Shown: positions 17,537-26,089 of the stretch, piece after piece
Layout of the letters: every line of letters begins with the position of its first letter
How positions within the stretch are numbered: position 1 is the stretch's first letter
From: Methylocystis sp. MJC1
GTDB taxonomy: Bacteria; Pseudomonadota; Alphaproteobacteria; Rhizobiales; Beijerinckiaceae
DNA length: 64,000 nt
Assembly (NCBI RefSeq): GCF_026427715.1
Contig: NZ_CP107558.1
Coordinates: forward strand, 2,021,001 to 2,085,000
Direction: 5' to 3'
Notes under the pieces: model-generated
The model's input: only the letters and a program-made list of their open reading frames with translations
The model's database searches: none
What the model was told of the DNA's origin: nothing
Program-made: the position numbers and the translations under genes

Positions 17537-18569
17537 AAAGTAGCCCGCCCTTATTCCACAAAGCGTTCAAGCGACGCTCCATATTAAGCGGCGAGGACTG
17601 CCCGAGATTGCGCTCGAACACATCGGCGTAATTACCCACATGTTTGACGATCCGATACGGCCAGTCGCCCGGCAGCGCGAGACCGACGCCGCGGTCGCCC
17701 TCGACGCCAAGGAGATGGCGGATGCGGGGCTCCTCCGATTTCAGAGCGGCGTCGGCGTTGGCCTTTGAAACCCGCTGCTCTTCCGCGTCGATCATGAGGA
17801 ACAGGGTCCATCGCACGATGGAAAGCCATTGATCGTCGCCCTGCCGCACCACGGGGCCACGCGGCGCCTTAGTGAGAAGATCAGGCAGAACGTCGTGCTC
17901 CGCAGGCGTCGCCAACTTCGTGCGCGCGGCGTAGAGCGTCGCGGCGTCCGCCGTCAGCGCTTCGCACTCGCTCTTATCGTAGCCAGCGGCAGCCTCCTCG
18001 AATGTCGCGAAGAGCTTAGGTTGATAGGACGTTTTGCGTTTGTGAAAAAAATCCGCGAGCTCCAATTCGTAGGACGTGCCCTGCTGCACGCAGACGGCGA
18101 CCTCGGCGAGGTCTTGCGCCGAGGCGAAACTGCGTTGGCGGCGGACGAGAAAGGACTGGCCATCAAAGAGCGAGACGCCTGCGTAAATCACGCGCTGGCC
18201 GCCGTCGCGGGTTTGCGTCCAGGGCGCGGCGCTGGCCAGCAGATCGACCCAGCCGGCTTGCAGCGCCGGAACGCGCTCCTTTGCGCTGAGGCCGAGGAAG
18301 CGCACTTTCGTGGGATCATCGAAAATTGCGGCGGCGACGGCGCGGCAAAAATCCACGTCGAAGCCGCGCCACTCCCCGTTCTCGCCAGAGGGCTGCGCAA
18401 ATCCCGGCGACTCGACGACGCCGCAGGAGAGATAGCCGCGTTTGATGACGGTCGCGAGCGTCGGCCCAGCGTCGGTCTGCGCCGAAGCGCCCTGCCCCAA
18501 CAGCGTGGGCAGAAGGCCGGCAAGCACGATCGCTGTGGCGACGGCGAGAAGGAAGCGTCGTGCGATCAT
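17517..18569 (-). CDS. Periplasmic amino-acid ABC transporter binding protein (AapJ-like)
   Basis: Solute-binding protein family 3, about 350 aa. It has a signal peptide (about 1-30, ending ASAQ), then LATVIKRGYLSCGV and GEWRGFDVDFCRAVAAAIF, the hallmark of AapJ/general L-amino-acid binding proteins. The chosen ATG is at 18569; a TTG lies 18 bases upstream. No permease or ATPase gene is adjacent. Instead it overlaps a DUF817 membrane protein gene, so it is either an orphan binding protein or works with an unexpected partner. Confidence 0.88.
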   Translation of the reverse strand: MIARRFLLAVATAIVLAGLLPTLLGQGASAQTDAGPTLATVIKRGYLSCGVVESPGFAQPSGENGEWRGFDVDFCRAVAAAIFDDPTKVRFLGLSAKERVPALQAGWVDLLASAAPWTQTRDGGQRVIYAGVSLFDGQSFLVRRQRSFASAQDLAEVAVCVQQGTSYELELADFFHKRKTSYQPKLFATFEEAAAGYDKSECEALTADAATLYAARTKLATPAEHDVLPDLLTKAPRGPVVRQGDDQWLSIVRWTLFLMIDAEEQRVSKANADAALKSEEPRIRHLLGVEGDRGVGLALPGDWPYRIVKHVGNYADVFERNLGQSSPLNMERRLNALWNKGGLLYAPAVR

Positions 18570-18652
18570 GGAGAGGCTCGGATTCAAACCGTCGCTATAT
18601 TAGGTTCCACCCCGGCAGGCGCAAGCGGGCGCTCGGCGAGCCAGGGACCACG

Positions 18653-19837
18653 ATGAGCGATAAACACGAAAAGCGGCAAAAAAAGCGTATGGCCACGGTT
18701 GTGACGCAAGCCGGCAGAGAGCCTTTCGAGCACTTCGGCTTCGTCAATCCGCCGATCTACCGCGGCTCCACCGTGCTCTTCCCGAGCGTTGCGGAACTGG
18801 GAGCCTTGCGCCAGCCCTACACCTACGGCACCAAGGGCACGCCCACGACGCGCGCCCTGGAAAATGCCTGGAGCGAGATCGCCGGCGGGGTGGACACGGT
18901 TCTTGTCCCGTCGGGGCTCGCCGCCATCGCTCTGGCGCTGCTTACCGCCACCAAGGCCGGCGCGCATCTTCTCGTGACCGATTCCGCCTACGCGCCCACA
19001 CGCTTCTTTTGCGACGGATTCCTAACGCGGTTCGGCGTGACGACGGAATATTATGATCCTGCGATCGGCGCGGGCATATCGGCGCTCATCCGGCCCGAGA
19101 CCACTGCGATCCTGCTCGAATCTCCAGGATCTCAGAGCATGGATATTCAGGACGTCCCGGCCATCGCCGCCGTCGCGCATGAAAAGGGCGTCTGCGTCAT
19201 CATCGACAACACATGGGCGACGCCGCTTTTCTTTCCACCGCACGAGCGCGGCTGCGATCTCGCAATCGAGGCCGGCACGAAATATCTCTCGGGCCATTCG
19301 GACTTGCTGCTCGGCCTCGTCTCCGCCAACGCCAAATGGGCCAAGCGGCTCAGGCACACCTTCAATCTCTTCGCGATCGGCTCCGGGCCGGACGACGCCT
19401 CGCTCGCGCTGCGCGGCATGCGCACCATGGCGCTGCGTCTGCGCGAGCAGGAGCGCGCAGCGCTCGATATCGCCAACTGGCTGGCGGCGCGACCGGAAGT
19501 TGCGCGGGTGTTGCATCCCGCTTTGCCCGACCATCCGGGACACGACATTTGGAAAAGGGATTTCTCCGGCTCCTCTGGCGTCTTCTCGATCATACTGAAG
19601 CCTGTGTCCGAGGCGGCCGTCGCGGCCTTTGTCGACGGGCTGGAGCTGTTCGGGATCGGATACTCCTGGGGCGGCTATGAGAGCCTCGTGCTGCCATTCG
19701 ACTGTGCGTCCTACCGCACGGCGACCAAATGGGAAGCGGAAGGTCCAGCGTTGCGCTTTTCGATCGGGCTCGAGGATGTGGCCGATCTCAAGGAAGATCT
19801 CGAAGCGGGATTTGCACGGTTGAGAGGCGAAGAGTGA
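18653..19837 (+). CDS. metC: Cystathionine beta-lyase (Cys/Met metabolism PLP enzyme)
   Basis: PLP enzyme of transsulfuration, 394 aa. Seen motifs are VNPPIYRGSTVLFPS, YGTKGTPTTRALE, ALLTATKAGAHLLV and the Schiff-base lysine in AGTKYLSGHSDLL. C-terminal SWGGYESLVLP is typical of the alphaproteobacterial cystathionine beta-lyase group. Gamma-synthase or gamma-lyase activity cannot be excluded from sequence alone. The ATG at 18653 follows AGGGA. It is divergent from the binding-protein gene, with 83 bases between them. Confidence 0.88.
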   Translation: MSDKHEKRQKKRMATVVTQAGREPFEHFGFVNPPIYRGSTVLFPSVAELGALRQPYTYGTKGTPTTRALENAWSEIAGGVDTVLVPSGLAAIALALLTATKAGAHLLVTDSAYAPTRFFCDGFLTRFGVTTEYYDPAIGAGISALIRPETTAILLESPGSQSMDIQDVPAIAAVAHEKGVCVIIDNTWATPLFFPPHERGCDLAIEAGTKYLSGHSDLLLGLVSANAKWAKRLRHTFNLFAIGSGPDDASLALRGMRTMALRLREQERAALDIANWLAARPEVARVLHPALPDHPGHDIWKRDFSGSSGVFSIILKPVSEAAVAAFVDGLELFGIGYSWGGYESLVLPFDCASYRTATKWEAEGPALRFSIGLEDVADLKEDLEAGFARLRGEE

Positions 19838-19865
19838 CGCTGCCCGCCGCACGGTAAACTCAGCC

Positions 19866-19947
19866 CGTCATTGCGAGCAAAGCGAAGCAATCCAGGACAG
19901 CCGTGGCGGCGCTGGGTTGCTTCGTCGCTTCGCTCCCCGCAATGACG
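19866..19947. repeat. Dispersed palindromic repeat, family B
   Basis: About 80 bases starting CGTCATTGCGAGCAAAGCGA and ending CCCGCAATGACG, with AAGCAATCCAG on one arm and a TGCTTCGTCGCTTCGCT stretch on the other. A second copy lies at 60502-60582. Repeats with this core are common between genes in alphaproteobacteria. It lies between the convergent metC and Nudix genes. Confidence 0.85.
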
Positions 19948-19960
19948 AGGTGCGTCATCC

Positions 19961-20434
19961 TCAGAGGACGATCGACTTTCCGAAGGTCAGTATGATCTCC
20001 TTCAGCTCCGCTTCGTCCACCTGTTCGGCGGCCAGGGCGTAAGGAAACCAATAGGTCGCGCGCTGCGATTTTTCCGGCCATTTCTTACGCTGAACTTCGA
20101 CCCGCAATGGAAACACCTCGACCAGGCATTCGACCGCCGCGCCCGATTGCAGCCGTTTCTGATAGTGGTATTCGCCGAGCTTGGTCTTCTCAATTTTGCC
20201 GTGCAGGCCGGCCTCCTGCTGCGCCTCGATGGCGGCGACGATATGCGGCTTGCGACCCTTCATCGGCCAGCCCTTGGGGATGACCCAGCGCCGGGTGTCG
20301 CGCGAGGTGGCGAGTAATATTTCGACGCCCTTCTTATCGTCGACGCGCCACGGCAATGCCCCGTATTGCATCCGCGGCAATCCGGAAGGCTTTTTCTTCG
20401 CCTTGTCGGCGGATGATTTCTTCGGGCCCTTCAT
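19961..20434 (-). CDS. Nudix hydrolase with altered Nudix box
   Basis: A 157-residue protein of the diphosphoinositol-polyphosphate-phosphohydrolase-like group, with RRWVIPKGWPMKGRKPH leading into the box. The box reads IEAQQEAGL, where the consensus has REUxEExGU. Arg is replaced by Ile and the first Glu of the pair by Gln, while the other two Glu are kept. The fold is clear, but reduced or altered hydrolase activity is possible. A Lys-rich N-terminus precedes the domain. Confidence 0.85.
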   Translation of the reverse strand: MKGPKKSSADKAKKKPSGLPRMQYGALPWRVDDKKGVEILLATSRDTRRWVIPKGWPMKGRKPHIVAAIEAQQEAGLHGKIEKTKLGEYHYQKRLQSGAAVECLVEVFPLRVEVQRKKWPEKSQRATYWFPYALAAEQVDEAELKEIILTFGKSIVL

Positions 20435-20574
20435 GCGGGAGGCTTCGTTGGAATGGCAGCTAGCCGTCCGGTCCTGCTGGCCCAGGGCGATGCTGGTTCT
20501 ATATCGGATTCCCGCGCGCCGGTCTCTGGAATAAAAGCTGTTAGCGGATTGAACTCACGCCCCATCTCGCAGAT

Positions 20575-21324
20575 TTACCGAGTCGTGCTGCCGGTCCTGT
20601 CATCCTTCCCGAAGCTGATTTCGCCGGTTGGTCCGCTCGTCGTCGCCTGAGCGGGAGTCGACCGCGCGCTGGCGGTTCGCCGCAACATGGCGCGCAGCCG
20701 ATCGCGCAAGGTAGACGACAAGAAGGAAGCGTTGCCCAGCGGAACGAACTTATCGCTGCGATAGACGAAGGCCCCCGTCTCCTCCACCAATATGTCGCCC
20801 GACTGCAATGTCGGATCGTTCCGGGCCGTCTTCTCGAAGAAGGCTTGCGACGTGCTCGGATCGTTGCAGGCGCAGCTGCTGTTCGCCTTGTCCCGAAAGG
20901 CGAAAGCAGCCGGCAGGGCCGAGTAACGATGGCCCTTGGAATTGCGAGCCGTCTCGATCGCTGCGCCGTCGTATACCTCCATGGAGGCCGACGGACAGGC
21001 GAGCTCGCAGGATTGCTGGCGCGTCGCCCGGGTGGATTTGATCAGCGGGAAAAAATAGCCGTCGCAGGTGCGCACGCAAAAACCGCCGGCGTTAGGCTCC
21101 GAGGCGAACCCGCTCCCCTCCCTCGGCTGGCCGAACCGCAATTCACCCTGCACTCCGCGACGCCGCCCCGTGGAATCAGGGTGGGTGCGCTGAGGCGCGA
21201 TCTGTGGCGCGGGCTCTGGATCGGCGCCGAAAAGGAATTCGAGCAGCCCCGCCTCCGCCTGGCTGGAGAGCCCGGCGGCGAGAAGCACTGCGACGATAGC
21301 CAAAATTGGACGATAGAGCCGCAT
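20575..21324 (-). CDS. DUF2865 exported protein
   Basis: A 249-residue protein with a signal peptide (about 1-25, ending AEA). The DUF2865 core has GGFCVRTCDGYFFPL, SCELACPSASMEVY and a later CACNDPS, giving several conserved Cys that probably form disulfides. The family is found mainly in Hyphomicrobiales; its function is unknown. The C-terminus is a Ser/Thr-rich tail. Confidence 0.88.
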   Translation of the reverse strand: MRLYRPILAIVAVLLAAGLSSQAEAGLLEFLFGADPEPAPQIAPQRTHPDSTGRRRGVQGELRFGQPREGSGFASEPNAGGFCVRTCDGYFFPLIKSTRATRQQSCELACPSASMEVYDGAAIETARNSKGHRYSALPAAFAFRDKANSSCACNDPSTSQAFFEKTARNDPTLQSGDILVEETGAFVYRSDKFVPLGNASFLSSTLRDRLRAMLRRTASARSTPAQATTSGPTGEISFGKDDRTGSTTR

Positions 21325-21358
21325 CTACGCCGTTCCCATTCCCTCGTCGCGCCCACAT

Positions 21359-21435
21359 TGGCGACCCCGGCAGGATTCGAACCTGCGACCCACTGCTTCG
21401 AAGGCAGTTGCTCTATCCAGCTGAGCTACGGAGCC
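21359..21435 (-). tRNA. tRNA-Arg, anticodon TCG
   Basis: A 77-base cloverleaf including the encoded CCA. The anticodon stem ACTGC/GCAGT encloses loop CTTCGAA, giving anticodon TCG for CGA and related codons. The T arm is GCAGGTTCGAATCCTGC. The acceptor stem has two G-U pairs. Confidence 0.95.
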
Positions 21436-21534
21436 AGTCATTGTGAGCATACCGCTCCGCTAGAGGCGTAACGGTTTCATGAATAGGTCGAGCCGTCCTC
21501 AGACAGGCAACCTGCTACATAAATATGTCGATTC

Positions 21535-21611
21535 TGGCGACCCCGGCAGGATTCGAACCTGCGACCTACTGCTTAGAAGGCAGTTGCTCTATCCAGCTGA
21601 GCTACGGGGCC
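21535..21611 (-). tRNA. tRNA-Arg, anticodon TCT
   Basis: A 77-base cloverleaf with encoded CCA, almost identical to the tRNA-Arg 99 bases away. The anticodon loop CTTCTAA gives TCT, reading AGA/AGG. The two genes look like a tandem duplication with anticodon change. It lies just downstream of the NDUFS4-like gene on the same strand. Confidence 0.95.
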
Positions 21612-21625
21612 GTGGGATTCCGGGG

Positions 21626-21937
21626 CTAATGCGTCCACAAACCGATGCGATTGGTCCTGAAATTATCTGAATAGGAAACCGTGCGACGCGAGGCTGTCTC
21701 GGGCTTGGGCTCCTCCACACGATAGGGAATTCCCTCGCGCTCCGCATAAGCGATCGCTTCTTCCTTGGTCTCGAAACGCAGGCGGATCTGCTGCTTCATG
21801 TCGGCGGAGCTGGTCCAACCCATGAGCGGCTCGATCGAGCGCGGCAGCTCGGGGTCGAAAACGAGACACCAGGCCTTGGCGGAAGCCGGTCCCGACTGCG
21901 TCACGCTCGGCGATTGGCGATAGATGCGAGCCGTCAT
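21626..21937 (-). CDS. NADH dehydrogenase accessory subunit, NDUFS4-like (ETC complex I)
   Basis: A 103-residue homologue of the mitochondrial 18-kDa complex I subunit NDUFS4, found as a supernumerary subunit in alphaproteobacteria. Seen features are ARIYRQSPSVTQSG, WCLVFDPELPRSIEPLMGW, and AIAYAEREGIPYRVEEP, the last being typical. The ATG at 21937 follows AGAGG; an ATG 18 bases upstream is less likely. Confidence 0.88.
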   Translation of the reverse strand: MTARIYRQSPSVTQSGPASAKAWCLVFDPELPRSIEPLMGWTSSADMKQQIRLRFETKEEAIAYAEREGIPYRVEEPKPETASRRTVSYSDNFRTNRIGLWTH

Positions 21938-22147
21938 CTCAACCTCTTGCTTCATTTAGAGCGGCGGCTGGCGCCGCCTTCGTCTCAATTGCCGCGTTCC
22001 AGGCGCAAGCCTTCGCTTCCTTCGTAATCAGCCGAAGATAATTTGCAACCCGAACTTTTCAGTTATGCGACCTTTCGGGACGGCCGCGACCTTTTGGCCA
22101 GCTGACGATCCTGCGAGCCTGGACGCTCGCGATCCAGGCAAGAATGT

Positions 22148-22224
22148 TGGTCGGGGCAGCAGGATTCGAACCTGCGACCTGAAGTACCCAAAACTTCCGC
22201 GCTACCAGGCTGCGCTATACCCCG
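22148..22224 (-). tRNA. tRNA-Pro, anticodon TGG
   Basis: A 77-base cloverleaf with encoded CCA. The anticodon stem GAAGT/ACTTC encloses loop TTTGGGT, anticodon TGG. The acceptor CGGGGTA pairs with TGCCCCG. It lies in the 350-base gap between the complex I subunit and DUF192 genes. I see nothing else in that gap. Confidence 0.95.
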
Positions 22225-22287
22225 ACAAACTGGCGACAAGCCTTCCCTTCGCTATCATGCGGCGCCGTCCCCTACAAGGCGGGTTCC

Positions 22288-22776
22288 CTAGCGCCTGAAG
22301 GCCGGATGCCGGATCTGATCGCCGGCTTTAATGCCGATTTTATCGGCGGCGCCGGCATTGAGCTCGATGACGGCATAGGCCGGGCCGCCGGATGAAATGA
22401 CCTCCTCCGACATGGGGACCGTATTGGCCGCGACCTTCGTCACCACGCCCTGGCGTGAGACGAAGATCATGTCCAGAGGAAGGTAAGTATTCTTCATCCA
22501 CATCATCACCGGCCCTTCGACATGAAAGTCAAAGAGCATGCCCTGATCTTCCGGCATGGATTTGCGGTACATCAGGCCCTTGGCGCGCTCGCTCGGCTTG
22601 TCCGCGACCTCGACCCGGAACTCGTGAGTCCCCGTCGAGGTGACGATTTCCAGCCGCTCGAGCGAGGTTTCCGCTCTCGCTCCGACGATCGCCACAAACA
22701 GGATGAGCGCAGGGAGCAGCGCTCGGAAGACCGGCAGAAAACCCGAACGGCTCACCATGGCAGCGCTACTCGCCAT
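22288..22776 (-). CDS. DUF192 exported protein
   Basis: About 162 residues. An N-terminal hydrophobic export signal ends near ARA, followed by the DUF192 barrel: [44 protein letters not shown] and [18 protein letters not shown], given here as family landmarks. The ATG at 22776 has GGAG 8 bases upstream; an ATG at 22758 is an alternative. The function is unknown. Confidence 0.9.
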   Translation of the reverse strand: MASSAAMVSRSGFLPVFRALLPALILFVAIVGARAETSLERLEIVTSTGTHEFRVEVADKPSERAKGLMYRKSMPEDQGMLFDFHVEGPVMMWMKNTYLPLDMIFVSRQGVVTKVAANTVPMSEEVISSGGPAYAVIELNAGAADKIGIKAGDQIRHPAFRR

Positions 22777-22831
22777 ATGCGCACTCCACGATCGACATAA
22801 GCTTTCGGCCAAAACCGGCCAGCGCCGCTTT

Positions 22832-23395
22832 TCAATGGGAGGAATTCTTGGCTTCGAGCGGACGCACCTCCGCGGCCATCAGCCCCTTCGGTCCATCGCC
22901 GTAACGCACCAGCACGCTGTCGCCTGGCTTGAGCTCGGTCATTCCGAAGCGTCGCACTGTCTCCATGTGCAAGAAGATGTCTTCCGTGCCCTCGCCGCGC
23001 GTGAGGAAGCCGAATCCCTTCACGCGGTTGAACCACTTTACGATGGCGATTTCATAGCCGCTCGACGCCTTGACTTGGACATGCGTGCGGCCCGCCGGGG
23101 ACTGGGCCGGATGCACGGCCGTGGTTTCGTCCATCGCAAGCACGCGGAAGACCTGCATGCCCTTCGAGCGATTTTGCGCCTCACAGACCACGCGCGCGCC
23201 CTCGAAAGCGGTTTGATGGCCACTACGACGCAGAATGGTCACATGCAGGAGAATATCGGGCGAACCGTCGTCCGGAACGACGAAGCCATACCCCTTGGCG
23301 ACGTCGAACCATTTGATGCGCCCGGCAATTTCGATAAGATCAAGAGCCTCTTCGCTCTCGGTGGTGGACAAAGCGTCCAACTCTGCAAAAGTCAC
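22832..23395 (-). CDS. Double cold-shock-domain protein
   Basis: A 187-residue nucleic-acid-binding protein with two cold-shock domains. The first has GRIKWFDVAKGYGFVVPDDG and ILLHVTIL. The second has AIVKWFNRVKGFGFLTRGEG and IFLHMETV. Both RNP1-like and RNP2-like motifs are visible, although the usual VFVH is ILLH and IFLH. The start is uncertain: GTG at 23395 (TFAELDAL follows) has GGGAG 5 bases upstream, and the frame stays open to 23557. Two-CSD proteins are typical of alphaproteobacteria. Confidence 0.85.
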   Translation of the reverse strand: MTFAELDALSTTESEEALDLIEIAGRIKWFDVAKGYGFVVPDDGSPDILLHVTILRRSGHQTAFEGARVVCEAQNRSKGMQVFRVLAMDETTAVHPAQSPAGRTHVQVKASSGYEIAIVKWFNRVKGFGFLTRGEGTEDIFLHMETVRRFGMTELKPGDSVLVRYGDGPKGLMAAEVRPLEAKNSSH

Positions 23396-23840
23396 CTTCG
23401 CTCCCAACCGACCAACTCCCCGTGCTGATCCAGAGCATTCGACCGGCGCAGTCTGCGAGCTAAAAAATCTCGAATCGCTGCGTGCCAAATGAATCACTGA
23501 GGTAAAGATATCATTGACGGCGTCTCGTCCAACCAAAGAATTCGTTCGCGAGCGCAAAACCTTGTGGATACACGTGAAGAGGGCAATTGTTTGATCTTCG
23601 CCCTGCGCGAAAACGAGGCATTGGCAATTCGATTTGATTTGAATTTCTTTTGTGCTGTAGATGTTCTAGCAGGCTGCTGCAGCGCAACAGTTGGGAGGCG
23701 TCGCCATGCGCCCCCTGTATCCGCGTCCGACGGCGGCGTTTACCAGGATTTGACAAATCCGCCGCCGCGCGCAATCGAAAGCTGCGCGGACTTGCCGAGC
23801 AAGGCAATCCCGCCCCTTTCACCCATCTTGGAGCCGCCGC
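23396..23840. other. Divergent intergenic region with a 15-codon reading frame
   Basis: The 445 bases separate the cold-shock gene from the HpnO-like gene. AT-rich patches near 23500-23660 probably hold the two promoters. At 23706-23753 a 15-codon frame (MRPLYPRPTAAFTRI) has a strong GGGAGG ribosome binding site 7 bases upstream. It could be a leader peptide for the aminotransferase or chance. No other gene is visible. Confidence 0.4.
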
Positions 23841-25298
23841 ATGACCGATCTTTCGACTGCGCATTCGGGCGTTTTTGCTGCGCAAGGCGCAAGCGCGCGC
23901 GACGCCTCCCCTTACGATCTCGCGGCGATGGTGGCGGCGCGTGAAGACGAACGCTTCTCGCTACACACCAAATACCTCAATGAAATGTGGGTGCGCGTGC
24001 TCAAGACGATCGGCTACGACGTCGGATTCACGCGCGGCCTCGGCCCCTATCTGTGGGACCGCAAAGGCGACCGCTATATCGACCTCTTGAGCGGCTGGGG
24101 TGTGTTCGCAATCGGCCGCAACCATCCGGCCGTGCGCGAGGCCCTCGTCAGCGTCATCGACGGCGAATTCGCCAATCTGGTCCAGCTCGATGTTTCGACG
24201 CTCGCGGGCATTCTCGCCGAGAAGCTCATCGAGCGCGCGCCTTATCTCGAGAAAGTCTTCTTCGCCAACTCGGGCGCCGAGTCGATCGAAGCCGCGATCA
24301 AATTCGCGCGCGCCGCCACGGGACGTCCCGGCATCCTTCACTGCGCGCATTCCTTCCACGGCCTTACTTATGGTTCGTTGTCAATGAATGGCGACGAGAT
24401 ATTCAAGAAGGGCTTCGGGCCGCTGTTGCCGAATGCGCAGGAAATCCCCTTCGACGATCTCGCCGCGCTGGAGCAGGCGCTCGCCGCGCGCGATGTCGCG
24501 GCCTTCTTTGTCGAGCCGATTCAAGGCAAGGGCGTCAACATTCCCGCCGACGATTATCTCGCCGGCGTGCAGGCGCTCTGCCGCAAATATGGAACGCTGT
24601 TCGTCGCCGACGAAATCCAGACCGGCATCGGCCGCACCGGCAAATTCTTCGCGATCGACCATTATGCGGGGGTGGAGCCCGATATGATCGTCGTCGCCAA
24701 GGCGCTTTCGGGCGGCCATGTGCCGGTCGGCGCCGTGCTCACGCGCAAATGGGTCTTCGACAAGGTCTTCGACCGTATGGACCGCGCCGTCGTGCACGGC
24801 TCGACTTTCAGCAAGAACGATCTCGCCATGGCGGCGGGCGTCGCGACGCTGGACGTGATCAAGAACGAGCGCATCGTCGAAAATGCTGCAGCGAAAGGCG
24901 CGCGCCTGCTCTCCTCGTTCCGCAGGATGGCCGAAGGCTATGAGCTCGTCTGCGACGTGCGCGGCAACGGACTTATGATCGGCGTCGAATTCGGCCCGCC
25001 GAAGTCCCTCAAGCTGAAAGCGGCGTGGAATCTGCTCGAGACCGTCAACTCCGGCCTCTTCTGCCAGCTCATCTCCATCCCGCTATTCCGCGACCACAAG
25101 GTGCTGACGCAAGTCGCCGGCCACGGCAACCACACGATCAAACTGCTGCCGCCCTTGACGCTGACGGACGCCGATTGCGACTGGATCGAAAGCGCCTTCG
25201 ACGCGGTCATTGCGGACGCGCATGACGCGCCTTCCGCCGTCTGGTCGCTCGGCAAGACGCTGGCCGGCCACGCGATCAAGGCGGGCATCGGCCGCTGA
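23841..25298 (+). CDS. hpnO: Class III aminotransferase, HpnO-like (hopanoid side chain)
   Basis: A 485-residue fold-type I PLP aminotransferase. Motifs are FFANSGAESIEAAIKFAR (about 140-157), FVADEIQTGIGRTG with the PLP-ring Asp257, and the Schiff-base lysine K287 in VVAKALSGGHVPVG. The N-terminal part (YLNEMWVRVLKTIGYDVGFTRG) and overall pattern resemble HpnO, which makes aminobacteriohopanetriol from ribosylhopane-derived intermediates. No other hpn gene is adjacent, so the name rests on similarity as I remember it. An ornithine- or acetylornithine-type enzyme is the main alternative. Confidence 0.65.
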   Translation: MTDLSTAHSGVFAAQGASARDASPYDLAAMVAAREDERFSLHTKYLNEMWVRVLKTIGYDVGFTRGLGPYLWDRKGDRYIDLLSGWGVFAIGRNHPAVREALVSVIDGEFANLVQLDVSTLAGILAEKLIERAPYLEKVFFANSGAESIEAAIKFARAATGRPGILHCAHSFHGLTYGSLSMNGDEIFKKGFGPLLPNAQEIPFDDLAALEQALAARDVAAFFVEPIQGKGVNIPADDYLAGVQALCRKYGTLFVADEIQTGIGRTGKFFAIDHYAGVEPDMIVVAKALSGGHVPVGAVLTRKWVFDKVFDRMDRAVVHGSTFSKNDLAMAAGVATLDVIKNERIVENAAAKGARLLSSFRRMAEGYELVCDVRGNGLMIGVEFGPPKSLKLKAAWNLLETVNSGLFCQLISIPLFRDHKVLTQVAGHGNHTIKLLPPLTLTDADCDWIESAFDAVIADAHDAPSAVWSLGKTLAGHAIKAGIGR

Positions 25299-25447
25299 TC
25301 CCTCAGGTCGCGGCGAGAGCTTTATCGTCGCGGCCGGAACGCTATTTGCCCTGAGTGTGAGGCGCGCGGCCGAGGCGCGCCAATTTCGGACAGCTGCGGC
25401 GCAAGCGCGCTTCAACCGCTCCGATCCGACACGAAAGGGCGCCTGCC

Positions 25448-26044
25448 ATGCGTTTCATTTCAGGATTTCGCGCGGCCGCGATTGCGGGAGCGATCATTTT
25501 GCTCCCCGGAGCGCAGGCTGGCGGCTTCGGCGGCGGGCATGGCGGCGGCTTTGGCGGCCACGCCTTTAGCCGAGGCGGTTTTGACGGCCACCGTGGCGGC
25601 CTCGGTCCTCTGCCGGGCTATGGCGCGAACGCCTATGCGCCTGGGCAGGGCAATACGGGCGCGGCGGGCTGGAATGGCGGCAATTGGCGCGGCTTCACCA
25701 GAGGGCCCTTCGGCTATTTCGGCGGAGGCTGCTGCGGGGGCGGTTATGGCGGCGAGGGCGTCGCGATTGTCCCCGGCGGTTCTGCCAACCTCTTCAATTA
25801 CACCTACAACGACTATCGCCGGCGGGACGGCGGCTTCTATGGCGGCGGCGGCGTCTTCTATGGCGACGACGGCTATAGCCGTCTTTATTCGATCCGCCCG
25901 CCGGGAGACTACAGCGAGCCGACTTACGGCCCCACGGGCTACGCGCCCTACTCAGTTTACCGTCCTTCGCAGCACATCTTTTACCTGCCGGACAACAATC
26001 CGCGCGCGGCGCGAAAAGCTGCTCGCCATGCAGCCGAGTATTGA
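25448..26044 (+). CDS. Gly-rich exported protein
   Basis: A 198-residue protein with a signal peptide (about 1-24, ending AQA). A low-complexity mature part is rich in Gly, Phe and Tyr, with GGFGGGHGGGFGGH near the start and a CCGGG cysteine pair near residue 95. The C-terminus is basic and rich in Ala/Arg. It shares its first residues MRFIS with the next gene. AAAGGG lies just upstream of the ATG. The role is unknown; an envelope structural role is a guess. Confidence 0.7.
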   Translation: MRFISGFRAAAIAGAIILLPGAQAGGFGGGHGGGFGGHAFSRGGFDGHRGGLGPLPGYGANAYAPGQGNTGAAGWNGGNWRGFTRGPFGYFGGGCCGGGYGGEGVAIVPGGSANLFNYTYNDYRRRDGGFYGGGGVFYGDDGYSRLYSIRPPGDYSEPTYGPTGYAPYSVYRPSQHIFYLPDNNPRAARKAARHAAEY

Positions 26045-26089
26045 GTTTCATTGACGCTTATGTCGCGTCGTAATCAGGGGGTGAGTAAC

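Noticed and set aside
18570..18652. Possible SAM riboswitch before metC
   Set aside because: The 83-base gap is too short, and no SAM-I, SAM-II or SAH consensus was recognised. The same holds for the metK-like gene, which overlaps the ATPase.
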